20,143 nt of DNA from JANLQX01 sp031406385 (GTDB taxonomy: Bacteria; Actinomycetota; Acidimicrobiia; Acidimicrobiales; JANYDT01), in the NCBI GenBank assembly GCA_031406385.1, contig JANOHI010000104.1, positions 1 through 20,143 of the forward strand. Direction: 5' to 3'. The position numbers and the translations under genes are program-made. A model generated the notes under the pieces. The model had not been told where the DNA came from and made no database searches. It saw nothing but the letters and a program-made list of their open reading frames with translations. This document shows positions 1 through 6,852 of the stretch, one piece after another (the first letter of the stretch is position 1; every line of letters starts with the position of its first letter).

Positions 1-752
1 GGACGGCTAGCCAGCCGAGACCCCGCGATCAGGACCTCTCGCGACCCGGCACGGGCCGTCCCTCGCCCGACGACGGCGGCGGCTGACCCGTCACTGATGG
101 GGGAGCTCATGAGCGACGTGATCGGTTCGACAACCATGCGGGCGCCCAGCACGTCGTCGAGCGAGAAGCCCTGCCGCTTGTGCGCCATCGGATTGCGTGC
201 GCCGTTTGCGTACGCCTTTGCGGCGATGCGCCCGAACGCTTCGCTCGTCATGCCCTTGTCCCGCATCAGCTCCTGTGCGAGGAGCGCCTGCCGGTCGACG
301 AGCGGGGTCCGGTCTTCGCCGGCTCCCTCCTCGGTGGCGAAAGGGTTCTCCACATCCGTGCCGGACTTGTAGGCCGAGAACATCCGCACCCGATCTTCGT
401 GATTGGCCTTCTCCGTCCCCAGAACGAGGATGTTGTCGTACATGCCGGAGGCGCACGCCATCCACGCGAGATGCAGCGCGTTGGCGCCAGAGCTGCACGC
501 GTTCTCCACGTTGTGAATCGGAATCGTCCCGAATCCGAGAGGGTAGAGGACGGTCTCGCCGCGGATGCACTCCTGTCCGGTGATGAGGCCTGCCAATGAG
601 TTCGCGAAGAAGACGGCGTCGATGTCGTCGACATCGACGTTGGCATCAGCCAGCGCGTCGTGGACGGCGGCGCGGCTCATGTCCTTCAGTGACGAACTGA
701 GGTGCTTGCCGAACGGGAACATGCCCGTTCCGCGGATGATCACGGGATCCAT
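1..752 (-). CDS. thiolase / SCP-x-like acetyl-CoA acetyltransferase, C-terminus cut by window edge
   Basis: The frame is open from an ATG at 752 to the left edge, giving 250 codons without a stop, so the C-terminal part (about 140 residues in a typical thiolase) lies outside. The N-terminal half carries the nucleophile motif ENACSSGA with Cys86, and a later SDGSAAAV segment is typical of SCP-x/acetyl-CoA acetyltransferase-type thiolases. Family members cleave 3-ketoacyl-CoA with CoA; because the Cys is kept, it is more likely a true thiolase than an Ltp2-type aldolase, which lacks it. The start follows GGAG with 7 nt spacing and overlaps the upstream SDR stop by one base (TGATG). As last visible gene of an operon with an acyl-CoA dehydrogenase and an SDR, it probably does the thiolytic step. 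The C-terminal His and Cys motifs cannot be checked. Confidence 0.9.
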   Translation of the reverse strand, partial: MDPVIIRGTGMFPFGKHLSSSLKDMSRAAVHDALADANVDVDDIDAVFFANSLAGLITGQECIRGETVLYPLGFGTIPIHNVENACSSGANALHLAWMACASGMYDNILVLGTEKANHEDRVRMFSAYKSGTDVENPFATEEGAGEDRTPLVDRQALLAQELMRDKGMTSEAFGRIAAKAYANGARNPMAHKRQGFSLDDVLGARMVVEPITSLMSSPISDGSAAAVVGRGTARAGSREVLIAGSRLASR

Positions 753-1645
753 CAGTGCTCTCCAAAGGGATCGGTGGTGGCGGTTTGGGTCGGTCCGACA
801 CCGAATGCGTGCAGGGCGTCGAGGGGCGGTGGCGATGGCCACGAGGCGCTCACGCCGCCGTCGACGATGAGGCAGTGTCCGTTCACGTAGCTCGCATCAT
901 CACTGGCCAGAAACGCCGCGGCGGCGGCGGCTTCCTCGGGTGTGCCCTGGCGGCGCATCGGGCAGACGAGGTCACGGGCCGCCGCCCGGCGAGGGTCGTC
1001 GCCGAACTCTCGCCGCACCATGGTGGAGTCGATGACCCCGAGCACGACGGCGTTCGAGCGCAGGCCCCGCGGGGCGTAGCGAACAGCGATGTGGCGCATG
1101 ACCGCCAGCTGTGCCGCCTTCGTCGCTTCGTACGCGAGTGAGGATCCGCTGGAGAAGATGCCGCCTGTTGACCCTACGAAGACGAACGCGCCTCGGCCGC
1201 GCCCCAGCATCGGGTCCAGCGCAGCTTGGGCCACGGCCCAGTGGCCGGTGACGTTCACGGCGACGGTGCGGTCCCAGTCGTCGATCGTCTGCGCGCGTAG
1301 CGGCTGGCGCCCGCTGATGGCCGTGTTCGCCACCACTACGTCGATCGGACCGACGTCGCGCTCGACCCTTGCCACGACCTCCGCGCACTGCGCGGGGTTG
1401 CCCGTGTCCGCGGCGATCGCGAGGCCTGGAACGGCCAGCGCCGCGACCGTCTGCTCGGCGAGATCGAGCCGGATGTCGGTCACCGCAACGACTGCGCCTT
1501 CAGCGGCCAGTCGCAGGGCGATGGCGCGCCCGTTCCCCATCGCCAGTGTCTCGCCTGCGCGCGGAGGGCCGTCGGCGCCCCCGCCGACGACAAGCACGAT
1601 TCGGCCCTCGAACCGACCTTGGTTGGTGCTTCTGGCGTTCGTCAT
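752..1645 (-). CDS. short-chain dehydrogenase/reductase with expanded glycine-rich loop
   Basis: This is a 297-residue SDR when started at ATG 1645. An in-frame GTG at 1654 would add three residues, but the ATG is preceded by AGGTG at 6 nt, so it is preferred. The fold is classical: a glycine-rich nucleotide loop near the N-terminus, an ANTA segment where NNAG usually stands, Ser159, and the catalytic YEATK with Tyr172 and Lys176 (ATG numbering). The loop is unusual: after GGGADG there are about ten extra residues before MGNGRA. A tail of about 30 residues follows the DGG motif. By context it may act as a 3-hydroxyacyl-CoA dehydrogenase between the acyl-CoA dehydrogenase, whose stop lies 9 bp upstream, and the thiolase. 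The substrate is inferred only from neighbours. Confidence 0.88.
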   Translation of the reverse strand: MTNARSTNQGRFEGRIVLVVGGGADGPPRAGETLAMGNGRAIALRLAAEGAVVAVTDIRLDLAEQTVAALAVPGLAIAADTGNPAQCAEVVARVERDVGPIDVVVANTAISGRQPLRAQTIDDWDRTVAVNVTGHWAVAQAALDPMLGRGRGAFVFVGSTGGIFSSGSSLAYEATKAAQLAVMRHIAVRYAPRGLRSNAVVLGVIDSTMVRREFGDDPRRAAARDLVCPMRRQGTPEEAAAAAAFLASDDASYVNGHCLIVDGGVSASWPSPPPLDALHAFGVGPTQTATTDPFGEH

Positions 1646-1651
1646 TTTGTG

Positions 1652-1656
1652 CACCT
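1652..1656 (-). promoter_or_regulatory. ribosome binding site deciding the SDR start at 1645
   Basis: AGGTG on the minus strand ends 6 nt before ATG 1645 and overlaps the stop of the upstream acyl-CoA dehydrogenase gene. It supports the ATG over the GTG at 1654, which directly abuts that stop codon. Confidence 0.4.
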
Positions 1657-2818
1657 AGTAGCTGCGGGGCAGGCCGAGGACGTTCTGGGCAAGGTAGTTG
1701 AGCGTCATCTCCTGGCTCACTGGGGCGATGCGCATCACGCGGGCTTCGCGCCAGTAGCGCTCAACGTGGTATTCGACTGCGTAGCCGAGTCCACCATGGG
1801 TTTGCATCGCCCGGTCGGCGGCTTCGTAGCCGGCTTCGGCGGCGAGGTACTTGGCGAGGTTCGCTTCTTCGCCGCAGGAGAGTCCGTTGTCGTAGCGCCA
1901 CCCGGCGACCAGTGTCATTTGCCATGCGGCCCGTAAGCGCGCATATGCATCGGCGAGCGGATGGCTGATGGCCTGGTTGGCGCCGATGAGTCGTCCGAAC
2001 ACTTCGCGCTGCTTGGCGTAGTCGACTGCTCGGCGCAGAGCGGCCTCGCCGATACCTATGGCCTCTGCGGCGATGAGGACGCGCTCGGGGTTGAGGCCGG
2101 AGAGGATGTGGTGGAAACCCTTGCCCTCCTCGCCGACCATGCGCCAGTCCTCGACGGGCAGGTCGTCGTAGAACGTCTCGCATGTGGCCACGGCGTTGCG
2201 GCCGGTCTTCGCGATCGGTCGGATGGTCACGTGGGCGGGATCGAGATCGGCGAGGAACAAGGTGAGGCCGCCGAAGCGGTCCTGGTCGCCGGCTTCGGAT
2301 GTGCGCACAAGGATGAGCACAACTTCCGATTCGAGTGCCTTCGACGTCCAGATCTTTTGTCCCGAAATGCGCCAGTTGCTGCCGTCGCGGACGGCCTTGG
2401 TGGCGATGCGGGAGGTGTCGGTGCCGGCGTTGGGCTCGGTGACGCCGAAGGCGACGTGGAGATCACCGGCCGCGGCGCGGGGGAGGTACGTCTGCTTGAG
2501 TCGCTCGTTGCCGAACTTGACCACCGGCTGGAGCCCGAACACGGTGAGATGCAGGGCGGTGCAGCCGTTCATCGCCGCTCCGGACGCCGCGACCTCGCGC
2601 ATCATCACGGCCGCGTCGGTAATGCCGCGGCCACCACCGCCGTACTCCTCGGGGATAGCCATGCCTACCCAGCCGCCTTCGGCCATCGCCTGGTAGAACT
2701 CCCATGGGAATCGGTGCTCCTGATCGCAGGCCGACCAGTACTCGTCCGGAAAGCTCTTGCAGACGGTGCGCACCCCCTCGGCGATGAGGACCTGATCCTC
2801 GCCTTCGGCGAAGTCCAT
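1655..2818 (-). CDS. acyl-CoA dehydrogenase family protein
   Basis: This 387-residue protein has the normal family length and order: N-terminal helical domain, the middle beta-domain with FGVTEPNAGTDTS (about 124-136) and WRISGQKIWTS (149-159), then the C-terminal helical bundle with KQREVFG (269-275) and MQTHGGLGY (338-346). The family oxidises acyl-CoA to 2-enoyl-CoA with FAD and electron-transfer flavoprotein. The C-terminal motif that holds the catalytic Glu in short- and medium-chain enzymes (YEGT) reads IAPVSQE here, without Glu at that place. Glu245 in LNPERVLIA sits where isovaleryl- and long-chain-type enzymes keep their base, so that is the likely base. The start ATG has no clear Shine-Dalgarno sequence and lies 6 bp after the hydrolase stop. 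It probably does the first oxidation in this beta-oxidation operon. Confidence 0.93.
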   Translation of the reverse strand: MDFAEGEDQVLIAEGVRTVCKSFPDEYWSACDQEHRFPWEFYQAMAEGGWVGMAIPEEYGGGGRGITDAAVMMREVAASGAAMNGCTALHLTVFGLQPVVKFGNERLKQTYLPRAAAGDLHVAFGVTEPNAGTDTSRIATKAVRDGSNWRISGQKIWTSKALESEVVLILVRTSEAGDQDRFGGLTLFLADLDPAHVTIRPIAKTGRNAVATCETFYDDLPVEDWRMVGEEGKGFHHILSGLNPERVLIAAEAIGIGEAALRRAVDYAKQREVFGRLIGANQAISHPLADAYARLRAAWQMTLVAGWRYDNGLSCGEEANLAKYLAAEAGYEAADRAMQTHGGLGYAVEYHVERYWREARVMRIAPVSQEMTLNYLAQNVLGLPRSY

Positions 2819-2824
2819 TGGACG

Positions 2825-3673
2825 TCAGGCCGGCACGAGGCTTGACGCGACGGTGGCGAGAGCGCCGAGCAGTCGCTCCACGTCGTCGGTCTCGTACGGG
2901 ACCATGTGCGAGGCCGACTCGACGATCTCCACGTGAGCGTGCGGCAGCGCCGCCGCCCAGTCGGCCGCGAGGCTCACCGGGACGATTCCGTCACGGGCGC
3001 CGAAGACCAGGGCAACGGGCACGTCGGCGAGTCGATAGAGGCGATCGGCGATCCCGGTGTCCGGTATCGGGAACACGAAGCGGCCCGCGGCCCCCAGCGT
3101 TTCCACTCGGCGGATCGCCGCGAGGCCGCGGTGGTGGGCGTCGACGGGAGCGGGAAAGTGCAACGCCTGGAGCGGTCCGGTCGGATCGGCGTAGAGATGA
3201 GGCATCAGGTCGGACGGCATGGTGCCGAACACGTCGATCCCGGGCTCGTCGGCGCGAAACATGCCGAATGGCGCGGCCAGCAGCACGCCGGCGCAGCGGC
3301 CGGGCTGCTGTGCCGCCATTTCGGCGCCCAGTGCCGCCCCCAGTCCGTGCCCTCCGAGAACAACGCGTGACGTGTCGCTCCCGAGGCGGTCGAGCGCCCA
3401 CCAGACCGCCATTGCGAGATCGTCGAGTCGAGTGAAGTGCTCGACGCCGACGGACAGCCCCCATCCGGGCAGATGGGGAACGATCACCATCGTCGATGCG
3501 ATGAGGGCGGCCCCGCGGGGTGCGACGCCGAAGGAGCCCATCTCGCCGAACTCGCCGTGCAGCCACACGACCGGTGTCGCCGAGCCGATGGTGCCGGCGA
3601 CATCGATAGAGAATCGGACGCCGTTGAGTGGGCCTTCGATCTCGAGGCGCTTCGGGGCCTCGGTCGGGCTCAT
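2825..3673 (-). CDS. alpha/beta-hydrolase-fold protein lacking the nucleophile Ser
   Basis: The 282-residue protein starts at ATG 3673, which has GAGG at 7 nt and overlaps the upstream monooxygenase stop as ATGA; a longer open frame upstream is not needed. The fold is recognisable from VVWLHGEFGE (35-44, oxyanion region), the nucleophile elbow GGHGLGAALG (107-116), the acid loop FGARDG with Asp228, and the C-terminal SASHMVPYE with His256. The elbow should read G-x-S-x-G, but position 110 is Gly (codon GGA), so the nucleophile of the triad is absent while the Asp and His remain. It may be a lyase, dioxygenase-like or binding protein rather than an esterase, or may be inactive. No frameshift is visible. 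Context suggests a role after the LLM oxygenase, for example on a ring or ester product. Confidence 0.85.
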   Translation of the reverse strand: MSPTEAPKRLEIEGPLNGVRFSIDVAGTIGSATPVVWLHGEFGEMGSFGVAPRGAALIASTMVIVPHLPGWGLSVGVEHFTRLDDLAMAVWWALDRLGSDTSRVVLGGHGLGAALGAEMAAQQPGRCAGVLLAAPFGMFRADEPGIDVFGTMPSDLMPHLYADPTGPLQALHFPAPVDAHHRGLAAIRRVETLGAAGRFVFPIPDTGIADRLYRLADVPVALVFGARDGIVPVSLAADWAAALPHAHVEIVESASHMVPYETDDVERLLGALATVASSLVPA

Positions 3674-4941
3674 CGGGTGTCCTCGGTCCGTCGCTGTACC
3701 GGTGAAACGGCGGCCCGGGTGAACCCCTCGATCGGCTGCGGCCACCAGCGGTGCAGGCTCGGGTCGAAGACGGTGGAGAGCCCGGGCATCACCTTGTCGG
3801 TGAACAGATCGATGTTGTGCATGGCGAGTTCTTTGGGCATGGAGCCGATGTGGAGAAGCGACACCCAGTTCCCGATGTTGACTTCGCGTGCGGTGCTCTC
3901 GAGACGTTCGCGCACCGTGTCGGGGCTTCCTCCGATGACGACGCCCTTGTCGATCAGTTCCTCCCATGAATACTTGGCGGCAGCGGCGAAGCTGTCGGGT
4001 CGGCTTGCCGAGACGGCGCCGGGTGGGGGCAGCACCTCGCGGAGCGATTCGACCGACTTGTAACCCGGCGCTTCGGTGAATGCCGGGTAGATGTGTGCGC
4101 AGCGGCGGTAGAAGTACTGCACGTGTTCCTCGTAGAGACGCTTCGCCTCGGCGTCGGTGTCGCCGACCATGATGAGCTGGACGATCCCGGTTCGGTACGG
4201 GTTGTGATCGCGTCCTGCGGCGTCGACGCGCTCCCAGAACTTCTTGAACATCGAACGGGCAAAGTCTGCGCCGAAGAACGAGAGGAGAAAGAACGGGAGG
4301 TCACGCTCGACTGCGAAGTCCATGGTCTCGAGCGAGCCGCTGCCCGGGATCCAAACCGGGGGGTGCGGCTTCTGCAGCGGCTTCGGCCAGGGGTTCACGT
4401 AACGCAGCTTCGAGAACTTGCCGTTGTGGGCGAAGACCTTGTCCTCGGTCCATGCCCGCATGATGAGATCGAAACCCTCGGCATGCTGTTCGCGCATGGT
4501 CGCCGGCTTGATGCCGTAGGCGTAGTTGCTGTCTTGGCTGCTGCCGAGCGGGAATCCCGTGACGAGCCGACCGCCACTCAGAACGTCGAGCATGGCGAGT
4601 TCTTCGGCGATGCGGATCGGGGGGTTGTAGAGCGGAACGGCATCGCCCATCACGAGGATCTTGGCGTCCGTGTCGGTGATGCGGCGGGCCAGCGCCGCCG
4701 CCATCATGTTCGGGCTCGACATGAGCCCGTACGCGTTGCTGTGGTGTTCGTTCACACCGATGGCATCGAAGCCTCGAACGGCCGCGTATTCAAGCTCGTC
4801 GAGGTAGTCGTTGTAGAGCTGATGGAATCGCCGGACGTCTTGCAGCTTCGGGTCGATGTCAACCCAGACACTGCGGTTGTTGGCTGGGAAATCGGCAGTC
4901 AGCCCGTCGTAGGGCATCAGGTGAAAATACGTGAATTTCAA
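3670..4941 (-). CDS. LLM-class (luciferase-like) flavin-dependent monooxygenase, 423 aa, TTG start
   Basis: First gene of the leftward operon. The frame stays open far upstream, but homology-like sequence begins at TTG 4941 (KFTYFHLMPYDG), which has GGAGGA at 6 nt and lies just downstream of a good promoter. Luciferase-like motifs include FDAIGVNEHHSNAYGL (58-73), MLDVLSGGRLVTGFPLG (117-133) and HPPVWIPGSGS (193-203). The family is a TIM barrel using reduced FMN (or F420 in some branches) to hydroxylate, desulfonate, or carry out Baeyer-Villiger oxidation. The length and NEHH segment resemble bacterial luciferase or limonene-monooxygenase relatives more than the short F420-dependent enzymes later in the window. 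Its stop overlaps the hydrolase start (ATGA). It plausibly oxygenates the substrate, with the downstream enzymes degrading the product. The substrate cannot be read from sequence. Confidence 0.9.
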   Translation of the reverse strand: MKFTYFHLMPYDGLTADFPANNRSVWVDIDPKLQDVRRFHQLYNDYLDELEYAAVRGFDAIGVNEHHSNAYGLMSSPNMMAAALARRITDTDAKILVMGDAVPLYNPPIRIAEELAMLDVLSGGRLVTGFPLGSSQDSNYAYGIKPATMREQHAEGFDLIMRAWTEDKVFAHNGKFSKLRYVNPWPKPLQKPHPPVWIPGSGSLETMDFAVERDLPFFLLSFFGADFARSMFKKFWERVDAAGRDHNPYRTGIVQLIMVGDTDAEAKRLYEEHVQYFYRRCAHIYPAFTEAPGYKSVESLREVLPPPGAVSASRPDSFAAAAKYSWEELIDKGVVIGGSPDTVRERLESTAREVNIGNWVSLLHIGSMPKELAMHNIDLFTDKVMPGLSTVFDPSLHRWWPQPIEGFTRAAVSPVQRRTEDTR

Positions 4942-4947
4942 GGCTCT

Positions 4948-4953
4948 TCCTCC
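4948..4953 (-). promoter_or_regulatory. strong ribosome binding site for the TTG-start monooxygenase
   Basis: GGAGGA on the minus strand stands 6 nt before TTG 4941. It is the strongest Shine-Dalgarno match near any candidate codon here and decides the rare TTG start. Confidence 0.75.
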
Positions 4954-4954
4954 G

Positions 4955-4974
4955 GGCAACCAAGCAGTTGCTCG
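4955..4974. promoter_or_regulatory. operator-like palindrome, copy 1
   Basis: The core ACCAAGCAGTTGCT (4959-4972) differs at one base from the KstR2 consensus AnCAAGnnCTTGnT. It sits just downstream of the leftward -10, over the expected transcription start, where a bound repressor would block the monooxygenase operon. The surrounding 20 bp match copy 2 at 18 positions. The cognate regulator is not in the window. Confidence 0.65.
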
Positions 4975-4976
4975 GT

Positions 4977-5006
4977 AGACTAGGTGACCAAATTCACGAT
5001 TGTCAA
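4977..5006 (-). promoter_or_regulatory. promoter of the leftward operon
   Basis: The minus strand reads TTGACA (5006-5001), an 18 bp spacer, then TAGTCT (4982-4977). The -35 is a perfect sigma70-type hexamer and the -10 keeps the TAnnnT pattern. Transcription would start near 4970, about 30 nt before the TTG start, inside operator copy 1. Confidence 0.65.
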
Positions 5007-5025
5007 CCTCTTCGTGCGGACTTCT

Positions 5026-5045
5026 GGCTACCAAGCACTTGCTCG
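5026..5045. promoter_or_regulatory. operator-like palindrome, copy 2
   Basis: The core ACCAAGCACTTGCT (5030-5043) fits AnCAAGnnCTTGnT at every defined position. It lies directly before a TACTGT -10-like hexamer (5048-5053) of the rightward operon and 71 bp from copy 1, so each divergent promoter has its own box. KstR2 is a TetR-family repressor relieved by a CoA thioester; other TetR repressors use similar palindromes. Confidence 0.7.
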
Positions 5046-5047
5046 TG

Positions 5048-5053
5048 TACTGT
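5048..5053 (+). promoter_or_regulatory. candidate -10 element of the rightward operon
   Basis: TACTGT fits TAnnnT and lies 65 bp before the chosen start of the CoA-transferase gene. No convincing -35 was found at 16-19 bp, as that space is taken up by operator copy 2. The call rests on position and on the mirror arrangement with the leftward promoter. Confidence 0.35.
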
Positions 5054-5118
5054 TCCGTGGTGATGAGGAAGCGACGTGTTGCCGTTCGCGTCGGTCTTTG
5101 CGGCGACTCCGACGGGCC

Positions 5119-6363
5119 ATGACGCTGAGAACAGTTCCTCCGGGCGTTGCGATGTCGCTGCTTCCGAGCGGTTCCCGGATCATTTCTTCGCCGGGCTGCG
5201 GTGCGCCACTCACCTTGCTTGCGGCGTTGGCCGACCACGCCGGAGTCGCTCCGGGCCTGCACCTCTACACGGGCCTGCAACTCGACGCCTCCCCGTTTGC
5301 CGAAGCAGTCGCCGCTGGTGCGCTGGGCCTGACCACGTGGCACGTCACGGCGGCGACCCAACCCCTGGTGGATGCCGGCCGGGCCCACTTCGTACCGACC
5401 CGGAGCTCTGATGTGCCGGCACTGTTCGACCGATGGGGCGTCACGGTCGCTCTCGTGCGCGTGAGCCCGCCGGACCAGCACGGCTACTGCAGCCTCGGTC
5501 CGTCGACCAGCTATTCGTATTCGGCGGTCAAACGAGCGGCATGCGTCATTGCCGAGATCGATGACGACGTTCCGCGCACCATGGGACAGTCGATGGTGCA
5601 TGTGAGTCGTTTCACCTGTCTTGTGCAGTCCGAAGCGCCCATGCCCGAGTACCGCTCTGAGCCGCCCACGTCCGAGGCGCGACGGATTGCGAAGCTCGTT
5701 CTCGATGTTCTGCCCGAGCGCCCGATCCTCCAGATGGGCATCGGCGCGATTCCCGAAGCAGTGACGCAAGCCCTGGGCGACGCCGGCGCGACTGGGCTGC
5801 GGTTCGCTGGCATGGCTACCGATGCGATGGCCGGGCTGTTCGAGCGGGGAGCCCTCGACGTTCATGCCGTCGTTCCGAAGCCCGCGATCGTTGCGGCGGA
5901 GATCATGGGTACTGCGAAGGTGATGCGATTCGCCGACCGCAACCCGGCCGTCGGAACCTACCCGTCGGCCGTTGCTCACGACGCGGGCGTGCTCGGTGAG
6001 ATGCCGCGGTTCGTTTCCATCAACTCTGCCGTGGAGGTCGATGTGATGGGCCAGGTAAACGGAGAGACCGTGCGAGGCCGACAGATCGCGGGTATCGGCG
6101 GGAGCATCGACTACGTGGAGTCGGCGTACCGGTCACCCGGAGGTCTCCGCATCACTGTTCTCCCGTCGACGGCGTCGGGCGGACGTTTGACCCGGATCGT
6201 TGCGCTCCTGGGTGGTCCCGCCACGGTGGCCCGCGGTCTGGCCGACATCGTGATCACCGAACATGGCATTGCTCACCTGCGCGGCCGCAACCTCGACGAA
6301 CGACGCGAAGCGCTCATTGCTGTTGCCCATCCCGATCATCGACCTGCACTGGAGAACCGATGA
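5119..6363 (+). CDS. acetyl-CoA hydrolase / 4-hydroxybutyrate CoA-transferase family protein
   Basis: This is a 414-residue single-chain CoA-transferase of the Cat2/acetyl-CoA hydrolase type. The family moves CoA between acyl-CoA and a free acid through a glutamyl-CoA intermediate. Visible landmarks are PSGSRIISSPGCG (16-28), LQMGIGAIPEAV (204-215), INSAVEVDVMGQVN (301-314) with Glu306 the likely nucleophile, GIGGSIDYV (325-333) and ITEHGIAHLRGR (379-390). The frame is open back to 4984, but that part is Arg-rich and crosses the promoter; ATG 5119 leaves about 15 residues before the first conserved strand, as in the family. ATG 5152 is a less likely alternative. The Shine-Dalgarno is weak. 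It heads the rightward operon and overlaps the MaoC gene by ATGA. It may activate the acid substrate or recover CoA from an end product. Confidence 0.88.
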   Translation: MTLRTVPPGVAMSLLPSGSRIISSPGCGAPLTLLAALADHAGVAPGLHLYTGLQLDASPFAEAVAAGALGLTTWHVTAATQPLVDAGRAHFVPTRSSDVPALFDRWGVTVALVRVSPPDQHGYCSLGPSTSYSYSAVKRAACVIAEIDDDVPRTMGQSMVHVSRFTCLVQSEAPMPEYRSEPPTSEARRIAKLVLDVLPERPILQMGIGAIPEAVTQALGDAGATGLRFAGMATDAMAGLFERGALDVHAVVPKPAIVAAEIMGTAKVMRFADRNPAVGTYPSAVAHDAGVLGEMPRFVSINSAVEVDVMGQVNGETVRGRQIAGIGGSIDYVESAYRSPGGLRITVLPSTASGGRLTRIVALLGGPATVARGLADIVITEHGIAHLRGRNLDERREALIAVAHPDHRPALENR

Positions 6364-6839
6364 CTGTCCATGAACGACGCGGCCGCTACTACGACGAAAT
6401 GATCGTCGGGGACATCTACCGGCACAAACCCGGACGGACCATCGGCGAGTCGGACAACACGCTGTTCTCGGTGCTGACCATGAACTCGCAGAGCCTGCAT
6501 CTCGACGCGGAGTTCTCGAAGACGAGCGAATTCGGGCAGCGCCTCGTGAACAGCATCATGACGCTCGGCATCGTGGCAGGGCTGAGCGTGGGCGATCTCA
6601 CTGAGGGAACGACCATCGCCAACCTCGGCTTCGGCTCGATTGCCTTCCCGAAGCCGGTGTTCATCAACGACACGATCTATGCCGAAACGGAGATCATCGA
6701 CAAGCGACCCTCTGCTTCGCGTCCCGGTCAGGGCATCGTCACCATGGAGCACCGAGGGCGGAACCAGCGGGGCGAGATCGTTTGCACTGCGCAACGCTCG
6801 GCGCTGGTGCTGTTCAGCCCGCAGGCCGCCGGCGGCTGA
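6360..6839 (+). CDS. MaoC-like hot-dog dehydratase/hydratase
   Basis: A 159-residue single hot-dog domain of the MaoC type, which adds water to 2-enoyl-CoA or removes it from 3-hydroxyacyl-CoA. The start ATG follows GGAG at 5 nt and overlaps the CoA-transferase stop as ATGA. Landmarks are GRTIGESDN (25-33), LTMNSQSLHLDAEF (39-52), LVNSIMTLG (62-70) and an RPGQGIVTMEHRGRNQRGE stretch (121-139). In PhaJ-type hydratases the hydratase-2 motif has a catalytic Asp five residues before His; here the same spacing gives Asn42 and His47, so Asp seems replaced by Asn, which I associate with a MaoC subgroup related to mesaconyl-CoA hydratases. It probably supplies the hydration step for the acyl-CoA dehydrogenase product of the divergent operon. 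Confidence 0.9.
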   Translation: MTVHERRGRYYDEMIVGDIYRHKPGRTIGESDNTLFSVLTMNSQSLHLDAEFSKTSEFGQRLVNSIMTLGIVAGLSVGDLTEGTTIANLGFGSIAFPKPVFINDTIYAETEIIDKRPSASRPGQGIVTMEHRGRNQRGEIVCTAQRSALVLFSPQAAGG

Positions 6840-6852
6840 GAGCGGGGCCGAC

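Noticed and set aside
1961..2845. Plus-strand open frame opposite the acyl-CoA dehydrogenase
   Set aside because: The minus-strand gene has full family motifs, and the plus frame has none.
4976..4981. TAGACT as a plus-strand -10
   Set aside because: No -35 at suitable distance, and the minus-strand TTGACA/TAGTCT pair explains the same bases better.
4955..5045. Assigning the island to the known KstR2-controlled steroid C/D-ring (HIP) pathway
   Set aside because: The operator match is good, but the two-subunit IpdAB transferase, echA20-like hydrolase and kstR2 itself are not in view; similar palindromes serve other TetR repressors.
3670..5979. A 769-codon open frame covering the first monooxygenase and the divergent region
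   Set aside because: The upstream 346 codons run antisense to the CoA-transferase gene and across the promoter region; the luciferase-like sequence begins only at TTG 4941 with a strong ribosome binding site.
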